DNA of 64,000 nucleotides from Maratus speciosus (GCA_963932465.1 OZ010795.1:525331451-525395450), one strand, 5' to 3'. Numbered from the stretch's first letter, positions 45,570-56,020 are shown. A program made the numbers and translations. Notes: a model not told the origin generated them from the letters alone.

Positions 45570-48500
45570 TTAATAATAAAGTTCAGAGGTTTTTACTTCT
45601 AAATCATACACAAGAATTAATAGGTCTTTTAATGATGAATTATTTGTTTTGAGTTCACAAGATCTTATCTTGCCGTCTCTGCCCATAAAGGTTTTAGTAA
45701 CTTTTCCTAACTTCCACAAACTTCGGGGTAAGTGTTCATCATGTACAAGCACCACATCATCCACTTTAAAGTCTGAAGATCTATTCTGGTCCGTGTAGTG
45801 AGCAGATTTTAAATTGAGAAGATACTCATTTTTCAAGCGCTTCCAGAAATGATTCAGAAGAGTCTCACGTAAACGGAAGCATTTCACTAAAGATTCTTTG
45901 GTTGCTAGTAAAATCAAATCGTTCACTTTTATGGTAGGTAAACACAAGATATGTTTTAGAGGTGCTCTAACTTGTTCACCAGGGCGTGCGTTAGATTTCT
46001 TCCAGATTGCACGTTTGTTTAGGACTGATTTTATGCGCTGTCTAGATTTTGAAATCCAAAACTTTTCACAAGTTTGCACTAATGTTCTGGGCACTTCTGA
46101 ATGAAAAACTTTTTCATGTGCATCTTTCACGATTAATTCAGTCAATTTATGTTTTGCAGGAATCACATCAGGATGTTTTTCATAAAATGAGGAATCAGAC
46201 TTTTGTAACCGTCCTCGTAGCAACAGCAAAACATCATCTGACAACATAGGAATTAACTGTAGAAGATTCAATTCTTTAGGGATACTCTTGCTACATTTCA
46301 AGTATTTTACAACTTCAGGGAAACTTTCTTCCTGCATTAGCTTAAACCAAAAATTTTCAACATGTAAAATTTTCTCAGCTGATAATTCTGAAAAATCTCT
46401 TTTCTCTATCTTTAATTTTATATTAGAAATAAATCTAAATAGCCAAGCAGTTACTCGATACAATTTCTTTAGGGAGCTACAATTTTCAAGAATAAAAATG
46501 GGAATTTCATCAGATTTATTTGTTTGAACAACACAAGAGATGGTGGCTGCTTTTTTATACTTCTCTTCAGAAACATCTGGTAATCGAGATGCAGCAATTT
46601 TAACACTAGACCACTGATTTTCAGGCAAGGAAAGAAATTCAGGAACATACACATTGGGGTTAGCATCAGGAAAAACATGAAATTGGAGATGCTCCTTTTC
46701 CATGATCAGGTTGCTAAAATACTGCCAGGGAATTTTCAAGTGAGCGAGATCAGGGATTTCTGAAAGCCATTTTTGCCAATCATTTTCTAGTTCACCAGAA
46801 ACAAAAGGGGCAATAAATCCGGCTGGATCAAACAACGTAGCTGCAATTTTCAAAACGTTCCGTTTTGTACAAGAATCATTGGTTAAATTTTCTAACAATG
46901 GTCGTAATTCTAGTCCTAATTTATCTTCTGTATTGTTCCAGATCAATCCTAAAATTTTCAAGGAAGTATTTGGGGGTTCGAAACTCGAAGCAAGAATGTT
47001 TTCATCATCTAAAACATTAGAATTCAAGTTAGGAACATGATACAAACATTCGTTTAATGATAGAGAATCACCATATTTGGAAGAAGCATCATAGACTATG
47101 CGCATTTTTGTTGTAGTTTTATCGTCACGGATAACAGGTCTGTGTGGCATGTAATAGGAATTATTAGAATCTTTCTCGGTGCACAATTCTATTACACCCT
47201 CATTAAACTGCTCTAGTAAAATGGAGTTATATTCCTTAAATAAAGAATCGTTTTTCAAGAATTTATTTTCTAAACTAGAAAACCGCTTCTTTGCTACTTC
47301 AAGATTATTTCTAAGTAATTCGCGAGAATCTTTCCACAATAATTTTGCTTCATAACGCCCATTTACGAATTTTAGATTTTCTTTAAATTCTTTTATTACC
47401 TCATAATCGGTAATGTTCTTTTCATTGCTTTCAGCAATGCCAATTGATTCAAGATCCCAAAATGCTTTCAGTTGGGTATTTATATTTTCAACTGAAACAC
47501 GCAAACAAGCTACTTCTTTTTTATTCGACTCTATCTGCCCTTGCACCGTATGACCGAAAATAGTTTCTGCAACGTATAATTCTTTTGTCAATTTTCCCTC
47601 GATTCCCTTTAATATTTTCCACAAAAAGTCAGACCCTAGCAAAATATTTATTTCCTGTTCAAGACCTGTATCAGCAGGCTTAAAGCCTCTTGTTCTCATT
47701 ATGTCTAGAAGTTCTGGTTCTAGTGTTTTCACAGAAGCCCCAGTTATATTATCAACCACAAGAGCTTCGATATTTATCGAGTTAATAGGTTGCACAACAC
47801 TGGATAATTCTAGAGCAACTACTTCATAACAAGATTCATAAGGGCGTCTCCGCCCAAAAGGATAAACTAATAAATTTTCTCTTCGCAATGGCTTCAATTT
47901 TAATTTTTGTACTAGCGATCTCTTCACGAAGCATTTTTCTGAACCACTATCACATAAAACGCGAGCCAACAAGCATTCCTTACCAGCAGACACAGAAACT
48001 GTACAAGTCTGCAATAATGTTGCTTTATTTTGTTTATATTTTTGTTCCGACATCATAGATACAATTGCACCTTTCATTTCTTTTTCAGGATTTTCTTTTG
48101 CTGTTTCTTTAAAACAAAACAAAGTACTATGGGTAGTGTTACCACATTTGGAACAAGGGTTAATTTTTGTTCTACAATTAATTGATAAATGGGACTTGTA
48201 AAAGCATTTGTAACAGCGACCTTCTTTCTTTAATTTATATCGTTTCTGTTCATCAGTGAATTTCGAACAATTTAGTCCTACATGATCAGAAGACTTACAA
48301 AATATGCAAAACTGTTTTGTAGATGTATTTAAAGCAGCAGCTGAAGGTATATTTTTCTTTTGAGGAAAATTTTGATATTTACTTGAAGAATTTTCATATT
48401 TAGTTTTAGAATTTTCAAAAGCCTTTCTTTGGGAATTATTTACTAAATTAGTAGCTTCATGACATCTTAATTCCGTTTTAATAAAATTTATTAAATCGGT

Positions 48501-49379
48501 GACTTCACAGTCCTTATCGGGGTCACGTTTTCGATGAAAATCTAGTATCAAATTTTCGGGTAATAATCTTATTAGTATTGGTAGTAATAAATGGCCGTAA
48601 GAGCCTGATGTTACTCCTAACGCATCAAGATTTCTCATACTAGTTTCAATATTATCGTACAGCTTCCTTAAAGAAGTAACATTGTTAGAGGATTTCACTG
48701 GTTCAAGATTTAGAATTTTATTCATGTAACAGTTTATGATATTTTCCCCCTTACCATACCTCTCTTCTAACAACTTCAAACACGTTGAATAATTTTGATC
48801 TGTCAGTTCAAAACCAGATACAATATTATATGCAGGACCAGACAACAAGGATTTGAGATATTGGAATTTTTCAATTTTTGATAACGATTTGTTTGAATCT
48901 ATCGCACTAGTAAATAAATTAAAAAATTCTAAGAACTGGCTTGCATCACCAGAAAATTTTTCTATATTAAGTTTAGGAAGCTTCACTGCCGAAACTGGTT
49001 TACTTCCGATTTTTGAACCGTTACTTGATTCTAGTACAACTTTTGGTTCAGTTTCGATTTTACATTTTTTAAGCCTCATCTTAATTTTAAATTTCAAACT
49101 GGATATTTTTTCAGAATATTCTTCTACCGATTTTAGTTCTTTTTCATATTCAGTTTTTTCCTGAATTAGCTCATCCATTTCGGAATCTAATTCCTTTAGT
49201 TGAGCTTCCTTTTCATTTACGAGCTCTAATGATTCCATTAATGAGTCGCAATCAGTTTTATCAATATCAACAGATAATAATGTATCACATTTTGTGATTA
49301 ATTTCGTAATGGCTGCACGAACAGTAGCTCTTTTACTTTTTAACTTATCAGGCTTATCCATGTTTAAATTTAAATTCAA
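45570..49379 (-). CDS. BEL/Pao Gag-Pol polyprotein with RT, RNase H and integrase cores deleted in frame
   Basis: 1269 residues, ATG to stop without interruption. Residues 1-110: charged coiled-coil-like Gag start. 131-310: DUF1759-type Gag (LPKLNIEKFSGD, LLSGPAYNIV, LEERYGK). 358-422: three CX2CX4HX4C-like zinc knuckles. About 477-480: aspartic protease DSGS with LLGSDF at 580-585. 660-786: RT N-terminus (RIVYDASSK, LNECLYHVPNLN). It then jumps at 786/787 to NVLDDEN, skipping the YVDD core; resumes through LFDPAGFIAP; jumps at about 909-911 from FPDANPNVY to PEFLSLPENQW, skipping RNase H; keeps the integrase zinc-binding part; and jumps at about 1141 past the DDE core to the C-terminal tail (FWKRLKNEYLLNLKSAH, GRDGKIR). 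Gag and protease look complete, so particle formation is possible, but copying needs helper enzymes. The start fits spacing from the primer site. Confidence 0.95.
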   Translation of the reverse strand: MNLNLNMDKPDKLKSKRATVRAAITKLITKCDTLLSVDIDKTDCDSLMESLELVNEKEAQLKELDSEMDELIQEKTEYEKELKSVEEYSEKISSLKFKIKMRLKKCKIETEPKVVLESSNGSKIGSKPVSAVKLPKLNIEKFSGDASQFLEFFNLFTSAIDSNKSLSKIEKFQYLKSLLSGPAYNIVSGFELTDQNYSTCLKLLEERYGKGENIINCYMNKILNLEPVKSSNNVTSLRKLYDNIETSMRNLDALGVTSGSYGHLLLPILIRLLPENLILDFHRKRDPDKDCEVTDLINFIKTELRCHEATNLVNNSQRKAFENSKTKYENSSSKYQNFPQKKNIPSAAALNTSTKQFCIFCKSSDHVGLNCSKFTDEQKRYKLKKEGRCYKCFYKSHLSINCRTKINPCSKCGNTTHSTLFCFKETAKENPEKEMKGAIVSMMSEQKYKQNKATLLQTCTVSVSAGKECLLARVLCDSGSEKCFVKRSLVQKLKLKPLRRENLLVYPFGRRRPYESCYEVVALELSSVVQPINSINIEALVVDNITGASVKTLEPELLDIMRTRGFKPADTGLEQEINILLGSDFLWKILKGIEGKLTKELYVAETIFGHTVQGQIESNKKEVACLRVSVENINTQLKAFWDLESIGIAESNEKNITDYEVIKEFKENLKFVNGRYEAKLLWKDSRELLRNNLEVAKKRFSSLENKFLKNDSLFKEYNSILLEQFNEGVIELCTEKDSNNSYYMPHRPVIRDDKTTTKMRIVYDASSKYGDSLSLNECLYHVPNLNSNVLDDENILASSFEPPNTSLKILGLIWNNTEDKLGLELRPLLENLTNDSCTKRNVLKIAATLFDPAGFIAPFVSGELENDWQKWLSEIPDLAHLKIPWQYFSNLIMEKEHLQFHVFPDANPNVYVPEFLSLPENQWSSVKIAASRLPDVSEEKYKKAATISCVVQTNKSDEIPIFILENCSSLKKLYRVTAWLFRFISNIKLKIEKRDFSELSAEKILHVENFWFKLMQEESFPEVVKYLKCSKSIPKELNLLQLIPMLSDDVLLLLRGRLQKSDSSFYEKHPDVIPAKHKLTELIVKDAHEKVFHSEVPRTLVQTCEKFWISKSRQRIKSVLNKRAIWKKSNARPGEQVRAPLKHILCLPTIKVNDLILLATKESLVKCFRLRETLLNHFWKRLKNEYLLNLKSAHYTDQNRSSDFKVDDVVLVHDEHLPRSLWKLGKVTKTFMGRDGKIRSCELKTNNSSLKDLLILVYDLEVKTSELYY

Positions 49380-49453
49380 TGTTCAAAATAAATGATCATG
49401 AAAAATGTATATTTTCAAAAAATCAACAGTCATGCAGAATAATAAAGGTATTT

Positions 49454-49484
49454 CTTACCTTTTTTCCCGGTTGTTGAGGCACCA
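49454..49484 (-). promoter_or_regulatory. Primer-binding-site candidate and splice-donor-like site of BEL-2 leader
   Basis: On the minus strand, 7 bases after the 5' LTR, TGGTGCCTCAACAACCGG (49467-49484) has the TGG start expected of a sequence complementary to a tRNA 3' end; the tRNA was not identified. A GGTAAG string follows (49454-49459) and could be a splice donor. Its use is speculative. Confidence 0.5.
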
Positions 49485-49491
49485 AAAAACT

Positions 49492-50083
49492 TGAAGAATT
49501 TCAAGTTATTCCACAATTAAATCACAGTTCACGAAATTGTTATAGGGAGAGCATTATTATAAGAAGTCAAGATTCCATTTAAATCATATTAAAGTCATCA
49601 TATTTCACAAATAAAAGTTTTTACTTTTGTGTTTATCATTTGTAAATAATCATCATCACTAGAACTTTTTGTAGATTATTATTTACAGTTCGAATATATA
49701 CATAATGTATCTTATTTACATATTTACAGATGAAACATATTTAGTTGCTTTGCTCCTTCTAGAAGTCATGATTCTAAATACAATTAAATTTCCAGCAACT
49801 ATTTTCTTTTATTAAGAAGCCATAAAGAACAATAGCATGATTTTATGCTCGAGATAAATTTTCCTTTTAAAATTAAAACAACATTTCTTCTAATTTTAGA
49901 AGACCAAGAGAAAAAATGCAGTCTACTTACTGCGTTCATATTTTACATTTACAAAACCAACTAAAAAGAAACAAGAAAGAAAAAATGTTTTTTAATATCA
50001 ATTCTCTCAAACGTCACGTGATCCTTCGCGGCGCCCGCCTGGCTAAAAGAAGCCCGCGAGAGAAGATTGCAAAATATTCCACA
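49492..50083 (-). repeat. 5' LTR of BEL-2
   Basis: 592 bp. Should contain the promoter for the minus-strand transcript. GC-rich part at about 50017-50065 (TCGCGGCGCCCGCCTGGC). Followed by target duplication ACGAC at 50084-50088. Confidence 0.95.
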
Positions 50084-50616
50084 ACGACTGGCGGACACGC
50101 TCAAATTTGCATACGTGGATTCCTGCACACAGATTTGTTTTTTGTTATCTCTTTCTGACCGGATATGCACAAAATGAAAGGAAAACCAGCTTCGTACTAC
50201 TAGTCATTTTTGCAGAAAAGCAGCATGCGACATTTCAATATTTTTATGAGTTTTGCGATTTTCACACTTTTAACGTCATTTACGACCCCATGTGCCATTT
50301 CATTTTTTTTTTTTCGTTTTGATGAGTACTATCATCCCCATAAGTTTGTTGAGCATTTCAGATACACCCTGTATGTATTGTATTAGGGACAATTTTTAAA
50401 AATGACGATTATTTTAGCATAGAAGAAAAAACCTGCAAGATTACACTGAAGTAGAATGACTGTTTTGTATTACTTTTAGAATTTTCATGCATAATAGCCT
50501 ATTATCTGAGTATATTCATGAAATACTCATCATACCTATTCATAATCTTATCATTTTTTATTCAAAATAATTGTTTAAAAAACTTCTGTCACACTTTTAA
50601 TGATCTGAATCCTGTA

Positions 50617-51065
50617 CCGGGTGTCCCAAAAACGACCGATGATTTTAAAATTCAATAACTTGCAAAAGGTGACAGATATTGAAAAAATTCTTGCAGGAGC
50701 GTTATGTATCATGCAGGGATTTTTTTAACTCTAAATTCTTCCTTTTAGTTCGAATTTCAAACAATAGATGCCGCTGAGAGCAATTAGTGCTCAGTCCAGA
50801 CCCGATTTTTGGTACTTCGGGATCCATTCAATACATTTTAATCTCATTTTTTCATATAGAAAAGGAGAGAGGCCGAAAACTCGCGCCTGGATTTACCGGT
50901 TATTGATTCCAGTGCCATCTATCTATGCTATTTGTAACTAAGACTCAAAGTCGCAGAATATAAACTCCTGATATCTTACACAACGCTCTTTCAAGAATTT
51001 TTAATATCTGCCACCGTTTGCAAGTTACTGAATTTCCAAATCAGCGTCATATTTGGGACACCCTG
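50617..51065. mobile_element. 449-bp MITE with mariner-like ends
   Basis: Left CCGGGTGTCCCAAAAACGAC and right (inverted) CAGGGTGTCCCAAATATGAC, each flanked by TA (50615-50616, 51066-51067). The inverted similarity continues inward: AATTCAATAACTTGCAAAAG-like, then CAGATATT, then GAGCGTT. No coding content. Confidence 0.88.
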
Positions 51066-51094
51066 TAATTAGCAAATTATATAAATATATAGAT

Positions 51095-52150
51095 ATAAAC
51101 GTAAAGTATAGTAATCACCAACAAAAAACAAATTATATTCATGTGAAATGCGCCAAAAAGCTGCAATAGAACACATAAATTCAATATAAACCTAGTAAAA
51201 GATTGTATTTAGCCTGAACTAGAACACCCCCCCTCACTTAGAGAACAAGAAGAATATAACTATTTGTAAAAATTAAAACTAGGAAAAAAAACAGGCCGCG
51301 GCCTCATCGGCAGTGGAATATATTTCAAAAGCAGCCGAGCATTCAAAAAAAATCCCTGCCGGCTCGGGCCTACAGGCGGAGGTAGATTTCGAAGTTAAGT
51401 ACTAAATTCACCAATAAAACATAAATCAAGATTAAAGATAAACCCAGTTCCTTCGCTAAGAATGAGCTCTAGGGAGCTAAACATTTTGTGAAAATTCTAA
51501 TATACACAAATACACATACGCATGTATATGGAATAGGTTTAAAAATGGCTAAATCGAATTCAGAGAACCTCAAATTGTTAAAATATGTTAATATTTCCAT
51601 AGTCGGGTTTTTATCATGTTTTAATACGTTTTTTCAAACTCACATGACGTTACATATTCACCTGCTGTGGTCCATTATATTTTCAATATGACGCAATATT
51701 TTTTTTTTGTTTGTTTGCTTGTTTTAATTCGTCAAACTATTTATTTCATTTTAAATTTTCATGCAGAAATCTTTCTCTAGAAAACTTATGACGTAATATT
51801 CAATTTGTTTTCAATTCGTCAAACTGTTTATCTAATTTAATTTTTCACGTGAAAACATTGCATTAGAAAAGCAATTGTTGTGGTGAAAATTTTATTGTTT
51901 TTTTTTTATTGTTGGCAACAGCTATAACGAAAAATATTTATTTTTTCCTGCCATTGTTGTGTAAAAGCTGGTTTTATCAGAATCATGTTAAGACGGTATT
52001 CAAAATTTTTAACCTTCCCAATTCCCATTCCCTTGGACCGATTTTGCTCATTTTCAATCCCCGCCGAGAAATTAGCCATCTTAAAATTGTTGGCGAGTTT
52101 GAAGACGTTCCGTGCATAATTGCGACTTTTATCGTGCGGACAAAATTTAG

Positions 52151-52198
<48 letters not shown>

Positions 52199-52670
52199 AA
52201 CTTTTTAGGTGGGGGTGGTTTTGGGTTCCTGGGGTCATGTAATGAAAAGTTATGAAGGAATTTTTCAAAAGTCGCACCATGGTAACGACTGCAATAGGTA
52301 GTATTTCTTACGAAATCTACCTAAAATATTTATAAAATATGTATTAGTGGCAGTGGGTTTCGGACAGAACAGTGAGTAGCAAAATCAAATGTTAAACATT
52401 CGATGGCTATTATCACATGCTCCCCCACCGGACCCTACACCATATTATTAAATGAATGCCTCACCTGGAACACAGTAAAATATGCTAAAAATATGTTCGT
52501 TGAAAAAAACCACACTTAACCAACTCAGCCTCGTTGCCACAACCAAAAATATAAAACATAAAACAAACTAAACAAGGCAGAATCCAACATCCAATCAACC
52601 AATCCAAATTCATTCCAAGTCTGTTGTCAATCGACACAGCTCATCATCATAAAACCGTCCTTAAAACCGT

Positions 52671-52672
<2 letters not shown>
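51095..52672 (-). mobile_element. Third copy of the RT element 3' region, interrupted
   Basis: Matches 28539-29130 in the same orientation (GCGGCCTCATCGGCAGTGG, then, after an interruption, GCAGTGGGTTTCGG, GCCTCACCTGGAACACAGTA, CAAGGCAGAATCCAACATCC). Only the non-coding 3' part is present. It ends in a (TA)n run. About 980 bp of other sequence interrupts it between 51350 and 52332. Confidence 0.85.
51350..52332. mobile_element. ~980-bp insertion in the third RT-region copy, unclassified
   Basis: Absent from the other two copies. AGGTAGATTTCG (51380-51391) and its complement CGAAATCTACCT (52311-52322) lie near the two borders and are probably its inverted termini. About 30 bp on the left side (CCCTGCCGGCTCGGGCCTAC and following) stay outside them. 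Contains a (CATA)n(TA)n microsatellite at 52153-52198. The open frames inside are dominated by the microsatellite and show no known domain. Confidence 0.55.

Positions 52673-52715
<43 letters not shown>
52673..52715. repeat. (TA)n microsatellite
   Basis: TA repeat joining the third RT-region copy to the next mariner-like end. Confidence 0.93.
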
Positions 52716-52716
<1 letters not shown>

Positions 52717-52719
<3 letters not shown>

Positions 52720-52844
52720 GGTGGTTATAATTAAACTCCCCCTATAAACAGCGCAATCCCCCTTATCCTGCAGCGCAAATGGTTGAACGGAATGCAAGGT
52801 TATTTGGTCTATAGACTATACACCAGATGCGTTCACGGAGTTTC

Positions 52845-52875
<31 letters not shown>

Positions 52876-52985
52876 AGTTCCAAAATGTCCACCAGAGGGT
52901 GCTTTTCCCGAAGAAACATTAAATTTAACACAATGAACACCCAAAACAGAATCCAGAAATGTCAAAAATAGATGTTAATATTGTT
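52717..52985. mobile_element. Mariner-like left end, truncated
   Basis: TA followed by CAGGGTGGTTATAATTAAAC, then CTCCCCCTATAAACAGCG and, after a poly-A run (52848-52873), AAATGTCCACCAGAGGGTGC. This is a typical subterminal layout of mariner-type elements. No matching right end was found in the window; sequence changes to a hAT-like end before 52993. Confidence 0.55.
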
Positions 52986-53049
52986 TCTGGAGGCAACTTT
53001 TCCGCACTAAAGCGTTCCGAAAATAAATTTTTTTTCTCGACCAACCCTA
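52986..53049. mobile_element. Isolated right end of a third hAT-like element
   Basis: GCAACTTTTCCGCACTA (52993-53009) is the inverse of the 17-bp motif in hAT-like 1 and 2. The end CGACCAACCCTA (53038-53049) resembles their termini with one change (TAGGGTTGG). The internal part and other end are missing. Confidence 0.7.
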
Positions 53050-53276
53050 CTGCTTAATCCACTTAATAAGCTATTGAAATACGCAGGAAAATGTGTATTT
53101 CGAACTTGACGCACCAGGGCCTGTATTTGGCAATTTATTTGATTTAAAACATATAGACAAATCGTTTATGTATCATCATTATATCTGTTTTAATATGTAA
53201 ATTTACGTATTTCTTTTTTTGACTGTACTTGCGATAAATTTTCCCAGCCATTGCTGGCAGAAAAGCACCTAACGTC

Positions 53277-53279
<3 letters not shown>

Positions 53280-53318
<39 letters not shown>
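53280..53318. repeat. (ATT)n microsatellite
   Basis: About 13 ATT units. Confidence 0.95.
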
Positions 53319-53434
53319 AATAACCTGTTTGTAATGGGAAAGAGTATCGATGTGAGTTGGTAACAATTGCGTTCAGTAAACCAACTATAAGCCTAATTTA
53401 AAATCTTCTTTTTTTAGCAGAAAACTTTAAATTA

Positions 53435-54397
53435 ATATCCCAACAAAAAGTTTTTGGAAAAAAAAAAACAGCGCCAAGTTCTCCTTAATGTTTCGGCCAG
53501 AAAAAGTAGTGATATCTGATGTTCGCACAAGTTAAAAGCCAAACATCCCAAATCTTTCATTGAAAATGGCTTCCTGCGACTTGGCCATTAATGCCTTCTA
53601 CAGCATTTCAAAATTAATGATTGGAAATTACGCATTTATGAATTATTTAAATATTAAAAGTAATATTAGAATGCAAAGAGGCAAATTCACATAAATATAT
53701 TATTAGTAAAAGATTTCTGATAACTACCATTCAGTTTCAACAAACATTACTTTTGATTACAGATCATTTAGTCCACTTGCGGTTTAATTGCCATTTTGTA
53801 CGGTCTAAAGCTAAAGTCATTAACGTAAAACCCAAGAAATAAAACAAAATTTACTTACTTCATATCTCACAATATGTTACATTATATTTTATTGTATAAT
53901 ATTGAAATATTGTGTGTTGACGAAAGAGATTTTTTCCGTTTGAACATTTATTATAATTTGTTTGCAAACATTAAGAGGTATTCGATTTATAAACTGTTAA
54001 AAGTTGATATTAATTATGTTTTAGCAATTAGGGATAATATCTCCTGAATACAAGTATTTTGTTATTTTTAACTTCTAAGCATTTAAATAGACTGAAGTTG
54101 TTTAAATGCTTTTTTCAAATTTGTATTTTATATCTGTACTCTGTGTCACAAAATACCTAAAATAATCAAAAAATGTAGTTGGCATGTAGCTCATTTGTAC
54201 ATATTTTAAAATTTGAAAAACTCTCTCGAAGGCATTAACGGCCACGTCGCAGGAAGCCATATTCAATGAAAGATTTGGGATGTTTGGCTTTTAACTTGTG
54301 CGAACTTCAGATATCACTACTTTTTCTGGACGAAACATTAAAGAGAACTTGGCGCTTTTTTTTTTTTTTTTTCACCGAAAACTTTTTGTTGGGATAT
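53435..54397. mobile_element. Foldback element with ~165-bp arms
   Basis: The left arm 53435-53598 (ATATCCCAACAAAAAGTTTT ... GGCTTCCTGCGAC ... ATTAATGCCTT) is the inverse of the right arm 54229-54397. The arms are near-identical apart from an A/T homopolymer and a few bases; the loop is about 630 bp. No coding content; the open frame at 54266-54553 crosses the right arm and has no known motif. Confidence 0.8.
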
Positions 54398-54458
54398 CAC
54401 TACTTTTTGTATGTTTTTTTCAAGTTTGTTATTCTAAACTATATTAATCTGAAAAAAC

Positions 54459-54802
54459 TTAAATTTCGGTACTTTTATGTTAGCCGGGAGCAAATCTCCT
54501 TATTAGCCTTTTGTTTTTTCGCCAATAGCAGTTTTCATTTTTCAGATGTGTAAATTAGAAACAATACTTTGATTTTCAAATAAAACATTTTGGTTTATGT
54601 TATTATTTCTTATTTATTTATTTATTTATTTCTATGTTAAATATTCTATTAAATAAAATGAGGGAAATGCATCTATTTTAATTAAGATGACTGAAAAGTT
54701 TATATCGTTAAATGAAATGACTGCAATATGAAGAATGGAGTTGGGAACAGTATTTGGCTATTTGCCACTTGCGCCCGGCTAACATAAAAATACCTAAATT
54801 TA
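54459..54802. mobile_element. MITE with ~45-bp inverted repeats
   Basis: The left TTAAATTTCGGTACTTTTAT and GTTAGCCGGGAGCAAAT match, inverted, ATTTGCCACTTGCGCCCGGC and TAACATAAAAATACCTAAAT at the right. Length 344 bp. A (TTTA)n run is at about 54609-54631. Confidence 0.75.
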
Positions 54803-55789
54803 TTTTATTGAGCTTTACAAATTTATACTTTATTTCGTTTTATGTTAAAGTACTAGCCGCCTCTAGCAAGCAGTATTTACCGTATTACTTCCATGTTAAA
54901 CGTTGCATCATGTTACTGTTATTCATAATTTAATTTACTTGCCCATTCTTTCGCCAATTCGGAAGCTTTTGATAGAGAAATCAAGAACTCTTTACAATCA
55001 TGGAAGCACATCATATATTTTGTGTTGTTATGTATTTCATCTTTCGTGACAAATATCTCTTAACTCACTTATGCATGCATCCTTAGCAGTTACGATTCGT
55101 TCTCTAATGCGGAAATTTTTAATCCTATTAAGAATTCTTCACTAATAGGGCTCACAATTGTTGTATTTTAACTGATACGACTGGGTACAAGTGAAATGGT
55201 TCTTTTGAAATCCTTTGACAATATCTGTATTTGCATTAAACCATATTGATGCTAATATCTTTTTGTTTCACGTTAACCTTTTCAATAGACTCGATTACTG
55301 AAGAATAGAAGGTCTACCGGCTCACTGCCATGATCCATTTAAAAATCTATCATTCTTCTCATCTGATCGTGTTGAAGAATTAGTCAATGTGCCATAGTTT
55401 TAAGATTTTAGATAATTTTACTCGAAACCTGAAAACTAAAATGCGAGGAACCGGATTATAGAAGATTCATTCTAACGTACATATTGATTAACAGGTTACA
55501 TATTATAGAATTATAATAATCATAAGGAGAACTGGCAGTTTCACTGCTTTAATAGTTTCCGTAAATTCTCTTTATATAATACAGAAGTTTTAGCTGTGTA
55601 AAGGTTAACAACATAGTCGTATAATAACAGTACAATATAATAACAATAGCAGAGGTTTTGGGCAGTGACGAAACTATTAGCACTTTGGAAATATTAGTAC
55701 GTTATATCATATAGCTATTCAGATGATATGCGGAAAAATAAAAATAGATGGCTCGCATTAATAATTAACTCATTGAAAAATAGCCAATA
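54803..55789. other. Sequence without recognised features
   Basis: No gene, RNA or repeat supported. Confidence 0.4.
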
Positions 55790-56020
55790 GCGTCAAATAT
55801 TCGCCAAGGTTGGCGACATTTAGCAAAGTTTCCCCAAATTTGGTAAGATATCATGTCAATTCTCAAATTTGGCGACAAAAAAATGTTTTGTTTATTCCGA
55901 CGTCATAATAATGCATACCTATTATGTATTATACACATACGTATAATATGTATGACGCAAATGTATTACGTATTATATGCATATGTATAATATGTATGAT
56001 GCATATGCATAAGTTCATTA
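55790..56020. repeat. TTGGCGAC motif cluster and AT-rich minisatellite
   Basis: TTCGCCAAGGTTGGCGACAT (55799-55818) and ATTTGGCGACAAA (about 55866) echo the cluster at 24640-24830. It is followed at about 55930-56015 by a partial tandem repeat of GTATAATATGTATGA(C/T)GC-type units. Confidence 0.45.

Larger units (their letters stand above)
44527..50083 (-). mobile_element. Young BEL/Pao retrotransposon with gutted pol (BEL-2)
   Basis: Two 592-bp LTRs in direct orientation with a single visible difference, an exact 5-bp duplication, a primer-binding-site candidate, a polypurine tract and one open polyprotein frame on the minus strand. Total 5557 bp. Intact BEL elements are usually longer because pol is complete; here three internal segments of pol are missing. 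Near-identical LTRs mean a very recent insertion. It inserted into the mariner-like MITE. Confidence 0.95.
43936..50371. mobile_element. Mariner-like MITE (empty length ~0.6 kb) hosting two later insertions
   Basis: Left end CAGGGTGTATCTGAAATGCT, right end its complement, flanked by TA (43934-43935, 50372-50373). The inverted repeats continue for about 155 bp: ATGATAGTACTCAT, then GTGGAACATGGGG against GTGGCACATGGGG-like, then AAATGACGTT. They align only when a 285-bp insert (44019-44303) is removed from the left arm. A BEL retrotransposon (44527-50083) sits in the centre with its own 5-bp duplication. No transposase is encoded. Confidence 0.88.

Noticed and set aside
45898..49164. Several plus-strand and minor minus-strand open frames within BEL-2
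   Set aside because: They overlap the 1269-codon polyprotein in other frames and show no known motif.
51361..51415. Resemblance to 5S rRNA (CGAAGTTAAG string)
   Set aside because: Only about 10-12 bases match; the conserved internal control region is otherwise absent, so it is not an rRNA gene or a clear 5S-derived SINE.
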